Source of the DNA: UBA2357 sp046295975
Lineage (GTDB): Bacteria > Pseudomonadota > Gammaproteobacteria > Burkholderiales > Rhodocyclaceae
NCBI GenBank assembly: GCA_046295975.1
Contig: JBKBMG010000010.1
Coordinates: 1 to 64,000 of the forward strand
DNA: 64,000 nucleotides
Direction: 5' to 3'
Position numbers and translations under genes: made by a program. Each line of letters starts with the position of its first letter. Position 1 is the stretch's first letter. The notes beneath the pieces were generated by a model. The model saw only the letters and a program-made list of their open reading frames with translations, did no database searches and was not told the origin of the DNA. Of the stretch, positions 35,148 through 43,912 are shown in pieces.

Positions 35148-35378
35148 GCTTCCTCCTGATCGCAAATCTTCGTGGCCTACGAGGCTACGCTCCCAAGCGG
35201 CCTACGTATGCGCCTGGCAGCCTGCCCGACTTGAGCGCTCGTCACAAACCGAGTGGGCGCGCGAGGCCAGAGTCGTTCATCTTCGAGGCGCATCGCGGTT
35301 CCATGCAACAGCAAAAGGCGCGGAGATGAACCGCCTCTCCCACTGGCGCGGCGGATCGGCCTCAAGTCCGACAGACTG

Positions 35379-38234
35379 CTAGGCCCGATTATCCGCCCTA
35401 CCCAGCCACCGGGCGAGCCCGGTGCGGCGCATGACGGTCTTCTCAAGTTCCACGATGAGCAGCACGGCCATGCCGAACAGCACGATGCGCATCCACGTAT
35501 CGGCATTGAGTGCGGCGGTACCGAATAGCGTCTGCATTACGGGTGCGTAGGTGAACAAGGCCTGCGCCACCAACAGCAGCATGATCGCCCCGAGCACATA
35601 GGGATTGCCGATCAGTCCCTCGCGGTTGAGTATCGGACCCGAGAAGCTGCGGACGTTGAAAAGGTAGAACACTTCGCCGATCAGCAGCGCATTGACCGCC
35701 GCGGTGCGTGCCACCTCGAGTTCCGCGCCGCGCTGGATCTCCCACAGGAAGAAACCCATGCCGCCGCCCACCAGCAACAGTCCGACGAAAACGATGCGCC
35801 AGGTCAGAAAGCCGCTCAGCAAGGGCTCGCGCGATGCGCGCGGCGGGCGCTTCATGATGTCGCGCTCCGGTTTCTCGAACGCCAGCGCCAGCGCCAGCGT
35901 AACCGCGGTAATCATGTTCACCCACAGGATCTGCGCCGGTGTGATCGGCATCGTCAAGCCGAACAGGATGGCGAAAAAAACGATGCCGGCCTGACCGATG
36001 TTGGTGGGCAGGATGAACGCGATCGCCTTCTTGATGTTGTCGTAGACGGTACGCCCCTCCTCGACGGCAGCCGCCACCGAGGCGAAGTTGTCGTCGGCGA
36101 GCACCATCTCCGCCGCCTCCTTGGCGGCCTCCGTACCCTTGTTGCCCATCGCCACCCCAACGTCGGCACGCTTGAGCGCCGGCGCGTCGTTCACGCCATC
36201 ACCGGTCATGGCCACGACCTCGCCTTGCGCCTGCAAGGCTTCGACCAGGCGCAGCTTGTGCTCGGGACTGGCACGCGCAAAGATCTCGGTATGGCGCACC
36301 GCGTCAGCCAGCTCGGTATCGCTCATGCGCTCGATGTCTGCGCCGGTGATCGCACGCACCCGCTCGCCCAGACCGAGCTGCAGGCCAATCGCGGTCGCGG
36401 TGGCGGCATGGTCGCCGGTAATCATCTTCACCTTGATGCCGGCACTGCGGCAATTGGCCACGGCGGTGATCGCCTCGTCGCGCGGCGGATCGGTCAAGCC
36501 GAAGACCGCGAGCAGGGTAAAACCGCCCCGCTCCACATCGCCGAAGGTCAGCGCCTTGAGTGCATCCTCGCCTTCTCTAACGGCCACGGCGAGCAATCGC
36601 ATGCCCGCTGTGGCCGCAGACTCCATACCGGCGTGCCAATAGGCCACATCCAGCGGCTGCCTGCCACCGTCGGCCGCACGCTGGCCATCGCAGAATTCGA
36701 GCACCCGCTCCGGCGCGCCCTTGAGGTATACCAAGCCCCGCCCGTCATGATCGTGATGCAGCGTCGCCATGAAGCGGTGTTCGGACTCGAACGGAATCAC
36801 GTCGGTGCGCGGCAGCGCCTCGCTCTCGAAATGCGGGTCGAGACCGGCCTTGTACGCGAGCGTGACCAAGGCCCCTTCGGTCGGGTCGCCGTTGAGCAGC
36901 CATTCTCCATCGCGCTGAAGCAGACTCGCGTCATTGCACAGCAAGGCCGCTCGGGCGACCTCGAGCAGCAGCGGGTGCTCGTCCGCCTCGATCTCGCCGC
37001 CGCCATCGCCAATCACCGACAATCGCGGCGCGGCCGTCTCGCCGAACAAGGCCTGCACCACCACATCGTGGTCGTCCGCGCCCGCAGCCGGGGAGCGCCC
37101 AACACCAGGCAGAAGTTCGAATCCGCCGCGCGGTGCATAGCCCACGCCGCCAACCGCATAGCGTCCCACCGCGCCGTGCAGGTACTGAACCGTCATTTCA
37201 TTGCGGGTGAGCGTACCGGTCTTGTCGGAGCAGATCACCGTAACCGAACCCAGCGCCTCGACCGCCGGCAGGCGCCGGATGATGGCGTTGCGCCGCGCCA
37301 TGCGCTGCACGCCGATGGCGAGGGTGATCGTCATGATCGCCGGCAGGCCTTCGGGAATCGCCGCCACCGCCAGCCCCACCGCCGCCAGAAACATCTCGCC
37401 GGTGGAGTAGTCGCGCACCAGCGCACCGAAACCAAAGGCAAAGGCGGCGACACCGAGGATCGCCCAGGTCAGCCACTGACCGAACACGGCAAGCTGACGC
37501 AGCAAAGGGGTGGTAAGCGACTCGACCGCATCGAGCATCGCACTGATGCGCCCGATCTCGGTATGCGCGCCAGTCGCCACCACCACGCCCGCGGCCTGCC
37601 CGTAGGCCACCAAGGTGCCAGAGTACGCCATGCAACTGCGGTCACCGAGCACCGCATCCGGCGCCACCGGGTCCACGCGCTTCTCCACCGCCATCGACTC
37701 GCCCGTCAGCACCGCCTCTTCCACACGCAGGCTGTGTACCTCGATCAAGCGCAGGTCGGCCGGCACCTTGTCACCCGAAGCCAGGAACACGATATCGCCC
37801 GGCACCAGGTCCTCAGCCGGGATCTCGTGACGATGACCGTCGCGCAGCACCTGGGCGTTGAGCGACAGCATTCTGCGAATCGCGTCCAGCGCCTGCTCCG
37901 CCTTGCCCTCCTGGATGAATCCGATGATGGCATTGATCACCACCACCCCGAAGATCACGCCACTGTCTATCCAGTGGCCAAGCAGCGCGGTGACCACACC
38001 CGCCACGATCAACACGTAGATCAGAACGTTGTGAAACTGGAGCAGGAAGCGCTGCAACGGCCCCTTGCGGCGCGGGGGCGGCAAGGCGTTGGGGCCATGC
38101 TCGGCGAGCCGGTCGCGTGCGGTACCGGCATCCAGGCCTCGTTCGCGGGTAGTGTGCTGCGCCTCGAGGACTGCGTGCGCATCGTGCGCGTGCGCAGCCA
38201 TGCCGCGTTCCAGCGGCAACGGCGTCTTGGACAT
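35379..38234 (-). CDS. P-type ATPase, P2-like cation transporter
   Basis: This is a 951-residue ion pump. Order: cytoplasmic N-domain; TM1-2 (about 65-105); actuator loop with LTGES; TM3-4 containing PEGLP near 294; the phosphorylation motif SDKTGTLT near 335; nucleotide-binding domain; TGDGVNDAP near 676; and six C-terminal helices. It resembles calcium/P2A pumps. However, two residues that bind Ca in SERCA are changed: TM5 reads TNIGQAG (Gln where SERCA has Glu771) and TM6 reads NMITAVT (Ala where SERCA has Asp800). The transported ion is therefore uncertain. It is followed on the same strand by the tandem Usp gene. Confidence 0.9.
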   Translation of the reverse strand: MSKTPLPLERGMAAHAHDAHAVLEAQHTTRERGLDAGTARDRLAEHGPNALPPPRRKGPLQRFLLQFHNVLIYVLIVAGVVTALLGHWIDSGVIFGVVVINAIIGFIQEGKAEQALDAIRRMLSLNAQVLRDGHRHEIPAEDLVPGDIVFLASGDKVPADLRLIEVHSLRVEEAVLTGESMAVEKRVDPVAPDAVLGDRSCMAYSGTLVAYGQAAGVVVATGAHTEIGRISAMLDAVESLTTPLLRQLAVFGQWLTWAILGVAAFAFGFGALVRDYSTGEMFLAAVGLAVAAIPEGLPAIMTITLAIGVQRMARRNAIIRRLPAVEALGSVTVICSDKTGTLTRNEMTVQYLHGAVGRYAVGGVGYAPRGGFELLPGVGRSPAAGADDHDVVVQALFGETAAPRLSVIGDGGGEIEADEHPLLLEVARAALLCNDASLLQRDGEWLLNGDPTEGALVTLAYKAGLDPHFESEALPRTDVIPFESEHRFMATLHHDHDGRGLVYLKGAPERVLEFCDGQRAADGGRQPLDVAYWHAGMESAATAGMRLLAVAVREGEDALKALTFGDVERGGFTLLAVFGLTDPPRDEAITAVANCRSAGIKVKMITGDHAATATAIGLQLGLGERVRAITGADIERMSDTELADAVRHTEIFARASPEHKLRLVEALQAQGEVVAMTGDGVNDAPALKRADVGVAMGNKGTEAAKEAAEMVLADDNFASVAAAVEEGRTVYDNIKKAIAFILPTNIGQAGIVFFAILFGLTMPITPAQILWVNMITAVTLALALAFEKPERDIMKRPPRASREPLLSGFLTWRIVFVGLLLVGGGMGFFLWEIQRGAELEVARTAAVNALLIGEVFYLFNVRSFSGPILNREGLIGNPYVLGAIMLLLVAQALFTYAPVMQTLFGTAALNADTWMRIVLFGMAVLLIVELEKTVMRRTGLARWLGRADNRA

Positions 38235-38382
38235 GCGTTTCCTCCCTGTCTGCGGCAGACGTCAGGCCGGCCCGGATGAACGGCCGGCCGCCCCTATCCT
38301 ACCGCATCGGGATGGTGATTTCGCTGCAATGCAATATCGGCTTGTCTGGTCGGCGGATCATGCCCGAATCCAAGGTGGATCG

Positions 38383-38913
38383 TCAGCGCTTGGGATCGGG
38401 CAGCAACACCACCCGCGTGCCGACCAGCCGATCGTGCAGAAACTGGCGATCACGATCGATCAAGGCCCACGCCAGGCCAAAACCGAACAACAGCACCGAC
38501 GGCCAGCACACAAGGTAGCGCAGACAGCCCAAGCTCGTGCTGGGCGGGCGACCATCGTCGGCATTCACCAGTTTCAGCCGCCATGTCTGCATTGCAAGCG
38601 TCTGGCCATGCCGGGTCCAGTACCAGACAAAGTACCCCCCCAGCACCAGGAACACGTGCAACCAGAGTATCCAGCCAGGCAACGCAACCTGCATCACGAC
38701 GCCGAGCACCAGATAGGGCACCAGAAAGGTCAGCGCCAACACGCCCATCAGCAGCAGGCCCTCATAGGTCAGGCTCGCCAGCCGACGGCGAAAACCGGCC
38801 AGTTCAACGACCAGCCGCCCCTCGGACGCAGCGCTGCCGGACGACGATTTTTCCACCGCCGCAGACGCGGCGGATGAACGTTTGGCACTTTTTGTCATTG
38901 ATATATTGTTCAT
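38383..38913 (-). CDS. RDD-family membrane protein
   Basis: This 176-residue protein has a Ser/Ala-rich N-terminus (about 1-35) followed by the RDD domain: FRRRLASLTYEGLLLMGVL, then two further hydrophobic segments (about 80-100 and 135-155) and the terminal DRDRQFLHDRLVGTRVV signature. The classic Arg-Asp-Asp of TM1 is changed to RRLASLTYEG. Function is unknown; some RDD proteins are proposed Na+/H+ antiporters. The start overlaps the DUF3106 stop (ATGA), placing it at the end of a four-gene overlapping cassette headed by a sigma factor. Confidence 0.85.
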   Translation of the reverse strand: MNNISMTKSAKRSSAASAAVEKSSSGSAASEGRLVVELAGFRRRLASLTYEGLLLMGVLALTFLVPYLVLGVVMQVALPGWILWLHVFLVLGGYFVWYWTRHGQTLAMQTWRLKLVNADDGRPPSTSLGCLRYLVCWPSVLLFGFGLAWALIDRDRQFLHDRLVGTRVVLLPDPKR

Positions 38914-39311
38914 TCTGCGGTGTCCGCGCCGTGCTCACTGGCACGTTCGCGGTACTGCCGCCATTGTTCCCCGAGCTGTTCACGCTGCTCGGGCGGCATG
39001 TTGCGCAACGCCCGGTACTGATCGCGGGCGCGGGCGCGCTCTTCGGACGACAAGCTGGCCCAGTCGCGCATGCGCGAGCGCACCCGCCCCTTCTCCTCGG
39101 CGGTCAGGCCGTCGAAACCATCGGCGATGCCGATCCAGGTCTGCCGCGCTGCCTCGCCCATGGTTTCCCAGTCCCCCGCAAGCGGGGCGAGCACCTGCTG
39201 CTGCGACGCAGACAAGTCCTCCCAGCGGGTGTTCCCCAGCGGCGTGACCGCGAACGCAGCCGCCGAGGCGAGCAGCAACAGGATCAGGACTCCCGCTCTT
39301 GCCGCAGCCAT
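38910..39311 (-). CDS. DUF3106 periplasmic protein
   Basis: This 133-residue protein has a clear signal peptide (about 1-22, MAAARAGVLILLLLASAAAFA). The mature part consists almost entirely of four helical repeats of about 20 residues, each with a W/L-S/T-x2-E-(E/Q)-(R/K) pattern (LSASQQQ, LTAEEKGRVRSRM, LSSEERARARDQ, MPPEQREQLGEQ). The amphipathic, Glu/Arg-rich helices recall periplasmic chaperone/sensor proteins of the Spy/CnrX type, but there are no His or Met clusters for metal binding. It overlaps DUF3619 by 28 bases and RDD by 4. Function is not established. Confidence 0.8.
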   Translation of the reverse strand: MAAARAGVLILLLLASAAAFAVTPLGNTRWEDLSASQQQVLAPLAGDWETMGEAARQTWIGIADGFDGLTAEEKGRVRSRMRDWASLSSEERARARDQYRALRNMPPEQREQLGEQWRQYRERASEHGADTAE

Positions 39312-39649
39312 GCTCTGAAATCCGGATCGAGATAGGCATCGATGGGCAGATCATCGATCAGCAAGGCGGTGTCCACCGCGCGGTACTCGTCGATCTGCGC
39401 ACGCAGGCCCATGTAGTTGCCGAGCACGAATACGGCCAGCACCATCCCTGCCAGCAGCGCCGGACGCAGCGCCGGCATCGCCAGCCAGCGCTCCAGCCGA
39501 GCCGACAGCCGTGCGCCAGCGCCCGCCCGCCGTGCCGCGAGCGCCCGACGACGGGCGTCGGCAAGCCGCGCCACGATCGCCGGATCAAGCGCACGCGCCG
39601 CCCCATCCAGTTCGGATACGACGCGGTGTTCCAAACCGCATGCTTTCAC
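39284..39649 (-). CDS. DUF3619 single-pass membrane protein, possible anti-sigma factor
   Basis: This 121-residue protein has a cytoplasmic N-terminus of about 60 residues (ARALDPAIVARLADARRRALA), one TM helix (about 68-86, LLAGMVLAVFVLGNYMGL) and an acidic periplasmic tail. Its GTG start overlaps the sigma-factor stop (GTGA). The topology and the coupling to a sigma gene are those of an anti-sigma factor; this role is inference. The longer frame (to 39733) lies wholly within the sigma gene and is rejected. The protein resembles the DUF3619 family, which is known by name only. Confidence 0.75.
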   Translation of the reverse strand: MKACGLEHRVVSELDGAARALDPAIVARLADARRRALAARRAGAGARLSARLERWLAMPALRPALLAGMVLAVFVLGNYMGLRAQIDEYRAVDTALLIDDLPIDAYLDPDFRAWLRQERES

Positions 39650-40176
39650 AACTCGACCCCCCTTGCCCTCAAAGCCGCGGCCAGGGTGTGCGTGGCCCGC
39701 GAGCAGTGGGTCTTCACACTGCCCTCGGAACACCCCATGGCCGCAGCGGTTTCCGCGATATCCAACTCTTCCCAGTAACGCATCAGGAATGCCTCCCGTT
39801 GACGTTCCGGCAGGCGTGCGATCTCGTGCTCGATGATCGCCATCAAGCGGGCGCGTTCGTACTGTGCGGCCGGTTCGTCGGCCGTAACCGAGCGCGGCTC
39901 GACCGCCAGGGTGTCCAGCGGATCGCCTTCATCGTCGTCATGACCATCGCCACGCAAGGCCGACAACAGCATCACCCACTGCGTACGCACCTTCTGCCGC
40001 CGCCGCACATCGTGAATGGCGTTCTGCAGAATCCGCTGGAACAACATCGGATACTCGTCGGCCGGACGCAACGCATAGCTGGCGACGAGCTTCATCATCG
40101 CTTCCTGAACAACGTCGAGCGCAGCTTCCTCGTCGCGCAATGCGTAGAACGCCTGCTTGTAGGCACGTCGTTCCAC
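39646..40176 (-). CDS. RNA polymerase sigma factor (sigma70/ECF-like)
   Basis: At least 176 residues are present. Region 2 is YKQAFYALRDEEAALDVVQEAMMKLV through FQRILQNAIHDVRRR. Region 4 is LPERQREAFLMRYWEELDIAETAAAMGCSEGSVKTHCSRATHTL with a normal helix-turn-helix. The 40-residue linker is rich in Asp. The GTG at 40176 is the only common start codon, but the 18 in-frame codons before it (HKDSQLASQAELSSFLEG) read like genuine region-2 sequence, so the protein may begin earlier. A rare ATT at 40233, preceded by AAGG, is a candidate. The gene is divergent from ilvB and overlaps DUF3619. Confidence 0.85.
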   Translation of the reverse strand: MERRAYKQAFYALRDEEAALDVVQEAMMKLVASYALRPADEYPMLFQRILQNAIHDVRRRQKVRTQWVMLLSALRGDGHDDDEGDPLDTLAVEPRSVTADEPAAQYERARLMAIIEHEIARLPERQREAFLMRYWEELDIAETAAAMGCSEGSVKTHCSRATHTLAAALRARGVEL

Positions 40177-40271
40177 GCCTTCGAGAAAACTCGACAGTTC
40201 CGCCTGGGAGGCCAGTTGAGAATCCTTGTGAATCGAGCCCTTCGACCGGGCATTGACACGGCCTGACGTCC

Positions 40272-40300
40272 TTGACCAAACGTCGGTCGGGCGGTAACGT
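40272..40300 (+). promoter_or_regulatory. Candidate ilvB promoter
   Basis: TTGACC (40272-40277), a 17-base spacer and TAACGT (40295-40300). The -10 is weak. The predicted start of transcription falls at the inverted repeat at 40306. Confidence 0.4.
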
Positions 40301-40305
40301 TCTAT

Positions 40306-40320
40306 GTTCGATATTCGAAC
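40306..40320. promoter_or_regulatory. Inverted repeat GTTCGA-TAT-TCGAAC before ilvB
   Basis: A perfect 6+6 palindrome with a 3-base centre, 17 bases before the ilvB start and in the sigma/ilvB divergent region. It could be an operator for either gene. Confidence 0.45.
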
Positions 40321-40337
40321 GATAGAGCGAGTTTGCG

Positions 40338-42047
40338 ATGGTGCTGACGGGAGCGGAAATTGTAATCAGGTGCCTCCAGGAAGAAAAGGTCGAATACGTG
40401 TTCGGCTATCCGGGTGGTGCGGTGCTGTACATCTACGACGCGCTCTTCAACCAGAAGGAAGTCCGCCACGTGCTGGTAAGGCACGAACAAGCCGCGGTGC
40501 ATGCGGCCGACGGCTACGCGCGCAGCACCGACAAGGTCGGCGTTGCGCTGGTCACTTCCGGCCCGGGCGCGACCAACGCCGTCACCGGCATTGCCACCGC
40601 CTACTGCGACTCCGTACCCATGGTCATCATCTCCGGCCAGGTGCCCACCGCAGCGATCGGCCAGGATGCTTTCCAGGAGGTGGACACGGTTGGCATCACC
40701 CGGCCCTGCGTCAAGCACAACTTCCTGGTCAAGGATGTGCGCGACCTTGCCGCCACGATCAAGAAGGCCTTTCATCTCGCCCGCACCGGACGCCCCGGCC
40801 CGGTCCTGGTGGATGTGCCCAAGGACGTCTCCAATCACAAATGCGAGTTCGAGTATCCTCGCGAAGTCGCGATGCGCTCGTACAACCCGGTGGTCAAGGG
40901 CCATCAAGGCCAGATCCGCAAGGCGGTGCAGTTGCTGCTCGAAGCCAAGCGGCCAATGATCTACACCGGCGGTGGTGTGATCCTGGCCGATGCGGCCGAG
41001 CAACTCACCAAGCTCACCCGCCTGCTCGGATTCCCGATCACCAACACCTTGATGGGCCTGGGCGCCTATCCGGCCTCCGACGGCCAATACCTCGGCATGC
41101 CCGGCATGCACGGCACCTACGAAGCCAACATGTCGATGCATTTCTGCGACGTGCTGCTTGCCATCGGCGCCCGCTTCGATGACCGGGTCATCGGCAACCC
41201 GGCGCATTTTGCCGAGGAGCCACGCAAGATCATCCACGTGGACATCGATCCGTCATCGATTTCCAAACGTGTCAAGGTGGATGTGCCCATCGTCGGTGAC
41301 GTGCGCGAAGTGCTGGATGAAATGATTCGTCAGCTCGAATCCTCCTCCGCCCGCCCGGACGCCGAGTCGCTGTCCACATGGTGGCGCCAGGTGGACGAAT
41401 GGCGGCGGCGAGACTGCATGAAGTTCAAGAACTCGGACGAGATCATCAAGCCGCAGTACGTGATCCAGAAGCTGTGGGAAGTCACCAATGGCGATGCCTT
41501 CGTGACCTCGGATGTCGGCCAGCACCAGATGTGGGCAGCCCAGTATTACCGCTTCGAGAAGCCGCGCCGCTGGTTGAACTCGGGCGGTCTCGGCACCATG
41601 GGCGTGGGCCTGCCCTATGCCATGGGCGCCCAGCTTGCCCACCCCGGCTCGCAGGTGGCCTGCGTGACCGGCGAGGCCTCGATCCAGATGTGCATCCAGG
41701 AACTGTCCACCTGCAAACAGTTCCGCCTGCCGATCAAGATCGTCAATCTCAACAATCGCTATCTTGGCATGGTGCGCCAGTGGCAGGAACTGTTCCACGG
41801 CGAGCGCTACTCCGAGTCCTACATGGATTCCCTGCCCGACTTCGCCAAGCTCGCCGAAGCCTATGGCCATGTGGGCATCCGCGTAGACAAGCCGTCGGAC
41901 GTGGAAGGCGCCCTGCGCGAGGCGTTCAGCCGCAAGAACGATCTGGTATTCCTGGATTTCCAGGTGGATCAGACCGAGAACGTTTATCCCATGGTCCAGG
42001 GCGGCAAGGGTCTGACCGAAATGATCCTGTCCGCCGAGGACCTTTAA
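40338..42047 (+). CDS. ilvB: Acetolactate synthase, large (catalytic) subunit
   Basis: This TPP- and FAD-dependent enzyme joins two pyruvates, or pyruvate and 2-ketobutyrate, in the first common step of valine/isoleucine/leucine synthesis. The 569-residue protein has the catalytic Glu in VRHEQAAVHAADGYAR, the GPGATN loop and the FAD segment GARFDDRV. The TPP/Mg motif is GEASIQM...NLNNRYLGM near 445. The usual Asp of GDG is Glu, a variant I associate with betaproteobacterial enzymes. The pairing with an ACT-domain subunit downstream fits an ilvIH-type enzyme. Confidence 0.95.
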   Translation: MVLTGAEIVIRCLQEEKVEYVFGYPGGAVLYIYDALFNQKEVRHVLVRHEQAAVHAADGYARSTDKVGVALVTSGPGATNAVTGIATAYCDSVPMVIISGQVPTAAIGQDAFQEVDTVGITRPCVKHNFLVKDVRDLAATIKKAFHLARTGRPGPVLVDVPKDVSNHKCEFEYPREVAMRSYNPVVKGHQGQIRKAVQLLLEAKRPMIYTGGGVILADAAEQLTKLTRLLGFPITNTLMGLGAYPASDGQYLGMPGMHGTYEANMSMHFCDVLLAIGARFDDRVIGNPAHFAEEPRKIIHVDIDPSSISKRVKVDVPIVGDVREVLDEMIRQLESSSARPDAESLSTWWRQVDEWRRRDCMKFKNSDEIIKPQYVIQKLWEVTNGDAFVTSDVGQHQMWAAQYYRFEKPRRWLNSGGLGTMGVGLPYAMGAQLAHPGSQVACVTGEASIQMCIQELSTCKQFRLPIKIVNLNNRYLGMVRQWQELFHGERYSESYMDSLPDFAKLAEAYGHVGIRVDKPSDVEGALREAFSRKNDLVFLDFQVDQTENVYPMVQGGKGLTEMILSAEDL

Positions 42048-42081
42048 GCTCCCCGTTGCGCTCGGCGCGTGGCGTAACACT

Positions 42082-42146
42082 CCGCCGCGTCGCGCGGCGG
42101 CCGCTTACCAGCGGTCGTCGCGGCGCCCGCCGGCCCCCGGCGGCGC
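42082..42146 (+). other. Three successive GC hairpins in the ilvB-ilvH spacer
   Basis: CCGCCGCG/CGCGGCGG (42082-42100, TCG loop), CCGCT/AGCGG (42101-42114), and a bulged stem GCGCC-GCCGG/CCGGC-GGCGC (42123-42146) followed by GTTT. The last looks like a weak terminator. The cluster may set the ratio of large to small subunit or protect mRNA ends. Confidence 0.4.
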
Positions 42147-42194
42147 GTTTCCGTGTGCCGCGAGGCTCCCTGTGACCTCCCCGAGAGTTCATTC

Positions 42195-42686
42195 ATGAGA
42201 CACGTAATCTCCCTGTTGATCGAGAACGAGGCCGGCGCACTGTCGCGGGTTTCGGGCCTGTTCTCGGCGCGCGGCTACAACATCGAATCGCTCACGGTCG
42301 CGCCGACCGAGGATGCCTCGATGTCGCGCATGACCATCGTCACCACCGGATCGGATGACATCATCGAGCAGATCACCAAGCAGTTGAACAAACTGATCGA
42401 GGTGATCAAGGTCGTTGATATTTCCGAATCGGCCCACATCGAACGCGAGCTGATGCTCGTCAAGGTGCGCGCCACCGGCAAGGACCGTGAAGAAATGAAG
42501 CGCATGACGGAAATTTTCCGCGCGCGCATCATTGACGTGACCGACACCTCCTACGTGGTCGAACTGACCGGCAACCAAGGCAAGCTCGACGCCTTCATCG
42601 GCGCGATCGCACCCGAGTTGATCCTCGAGACGGTGCGCTCCGGCGTATGCGGCGTTGGCCGCGGAGACCGCGTGCTCAAACTCTGA
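42195..42686 (+). CDS. ilvH: Acetolactate synthase, small (regulatory) subunit
   Basis: This 163-residue regulatory subunit gives valine feedback control. The N-terminal ACT domain reads RHVISLLIENEAGALSRVSGLFSARGYNIESLTV with the NEAGAL valine-site loop. A C-terminal regulatory domain follows (RELMLVKVRATGKDREEMKR through GVCGVGRGDRVLKL). The longer reading frame begins in the spacer hairpins; ATG at 42195 gives the family start. Confidence 0.95.
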   Translation: MRHVISLLIENEAGALSRVSGLFSARGYNIESLTVAPTEDASMSRMTIVTTGSDDIIEQITKQLNKLIEVIKVVDISESAHIERELMLVKVRATGKDREEMKRMTEIFRARIIDVTDTSYVVELTGNQGKLDAFIGAIAPELILETVRSGVCGVGRGDRVLKL

Positions 42687-42874
42687 CATTCACCCCGGCA
42701 CTCCAGCGTGCCGCGGCGGACGCGTCGCCTGGCGGCGTTCGCCCGGACAGGTCGGCGCCCGGGGAAAAGGCGACCGCCCACAACCGCGGGCCGGATGAAC
42801 GGCCGCCTACCCAACACCCATTTTTCACTGCTTCTGGCGCCATGCGCCATACCGAAAACCACACGAGGACAACC

Positions 42875-43891
42875 ATGAAAGTCTATTACGACAAGGACGC
42901 CGATCTCTCCCTCATCAAGGGCAAGAAAGTCACCATCGTCGGCTACGGCTCCCAGGGCCATGCACATGCCCAGAACCTGGCCGACTCCGGCGTCAAGGTC
43001 ACCGTCGCCCTGCGCAAGGGCGGCGCCTCCTGGGACAAGGCCAAGGCCGCTGGCCTGAAGGTCGAGGAAATCGCCAAGGCGGTCAAGGGCGCCGACGTCG
43101 TGATGATTCTGCTGCCGGACGAGAACATTCCTCAGGTGTACAAGGACGAGGTCGAGCCGAACATCAAGAAGGGCGCGGCGCTCGCCTTCGCCCACGGCTT
43201 CAACGTGCACTACAACCAGGTGGTGCCGCGCGAAGATCTGGACGTGATCATGATCGCGCCCAAGGGCCCGGGCCATACCGTGCGCTCCGAATACCTGCGC
43301 GGCGGCGGCGTGCCCAGCCTGATCGCGATCTACCAGGACAAGTCGGGCAAGGCCCGCGATATTGCCCTGTCCTACGCAGCGGCCAATGGCGGCACCAAGG
43401 GCGGCGTGATCGAGACCAACTTCAAGGAAGAGACCGAAACCGACTTGTTCGGCGAACAGGCTGTGCTGTGCGGCGGTGCGGTCGAACTGGTGAAGATGGG
43501 CTTCGAAACCCTTGTCGAAGCCGGCTATGCGCCCGAAATGGCCTATTTCGAGTGCCTCCACGAACTCAAGCTGATTGTCGACCTGATGTACGAAGGCGGC
43601 ATCGCCACGATGAACTATTCCATCTCCAACAACGCGGAGTATGGCGAGTACGTGACCGGCCCGGAAGTCATCAACGAGCAGTCGCGCGCGGCGATGCGCA
43701 ACGCCCTCAAGCGCATCCAGAGCGGTGAATATGCCAAGATGTTCATTCAGGAAGGCCGGACCAACTACCCGAGCATGACGGCCCGCCGCCGTCTGACCGC
43801 AGAACATCCGATCGAACAGGTCGGCGCCCAGTTGCGCGAGATGATGCCCTGGATCAAGGCGAAGGCGCTGGTCGACAAGTCCAAGAACTGA
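42875..43891 (+). CDS. ilvC: Ketol-acid reductoisomerase (NADP+)
   Basis: IlvC carries out the Mg-dependent alkyl migration and NADPH reduction of acetohydroxy acids. The 338-residue product is a short class I KARI: the Rossmann motif VGYGSQGHAHAQNLADSG is at about 22-39 and the GPGH segment is in APKGPGHTVRSEY. The knotted C-terminal domain carries the Mg ligands in EETETDLFGEQAVLCGG and ECLHELKLIVDL. GAGGACAACC precedes the ATG. It lies 188 bases after ilvH and ends at a strong terminator. Confidence 0.97.
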   Translation: MKVYYDKDADLSLIKGKKVTIVGYGSQGHAHAQNLADSGVKVTVALRKGGASWDKAKAAGLKVEEIAKAVKGADVVMILLPDENIPQVYKDEVEPNIKKGAALAFAHGFNVHYNQVVPREDLDVIMIAPKGPGHTVRSEYLRGGGVPSLIAIYQDKSGKARDIALSYAAANGGTKGGVIETNFKEETETDLFGEQAVLCGGAVELVKMGFETLVEAGYAPEMAYFECLHELKLIVDLMYEGGIATMNYSISNNAEYGEYVTGPEVINEQSRAAMRNALKRIQSGEYAKMFIQEGRTNYPSMTARRRLTAEHPIEQVGAQLREMMPWIKAKALVDKSKN

Positions 43892-43912
43892 TCGTTCTTC
43901 ACGATCGTCGTC

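Noticed and set aside
36225..38279. 684-codon plus-strand frame over the P-type ATPase gene
   Set aside because: Antisense shadow; the minus strand carries every P-type ATPase motif.
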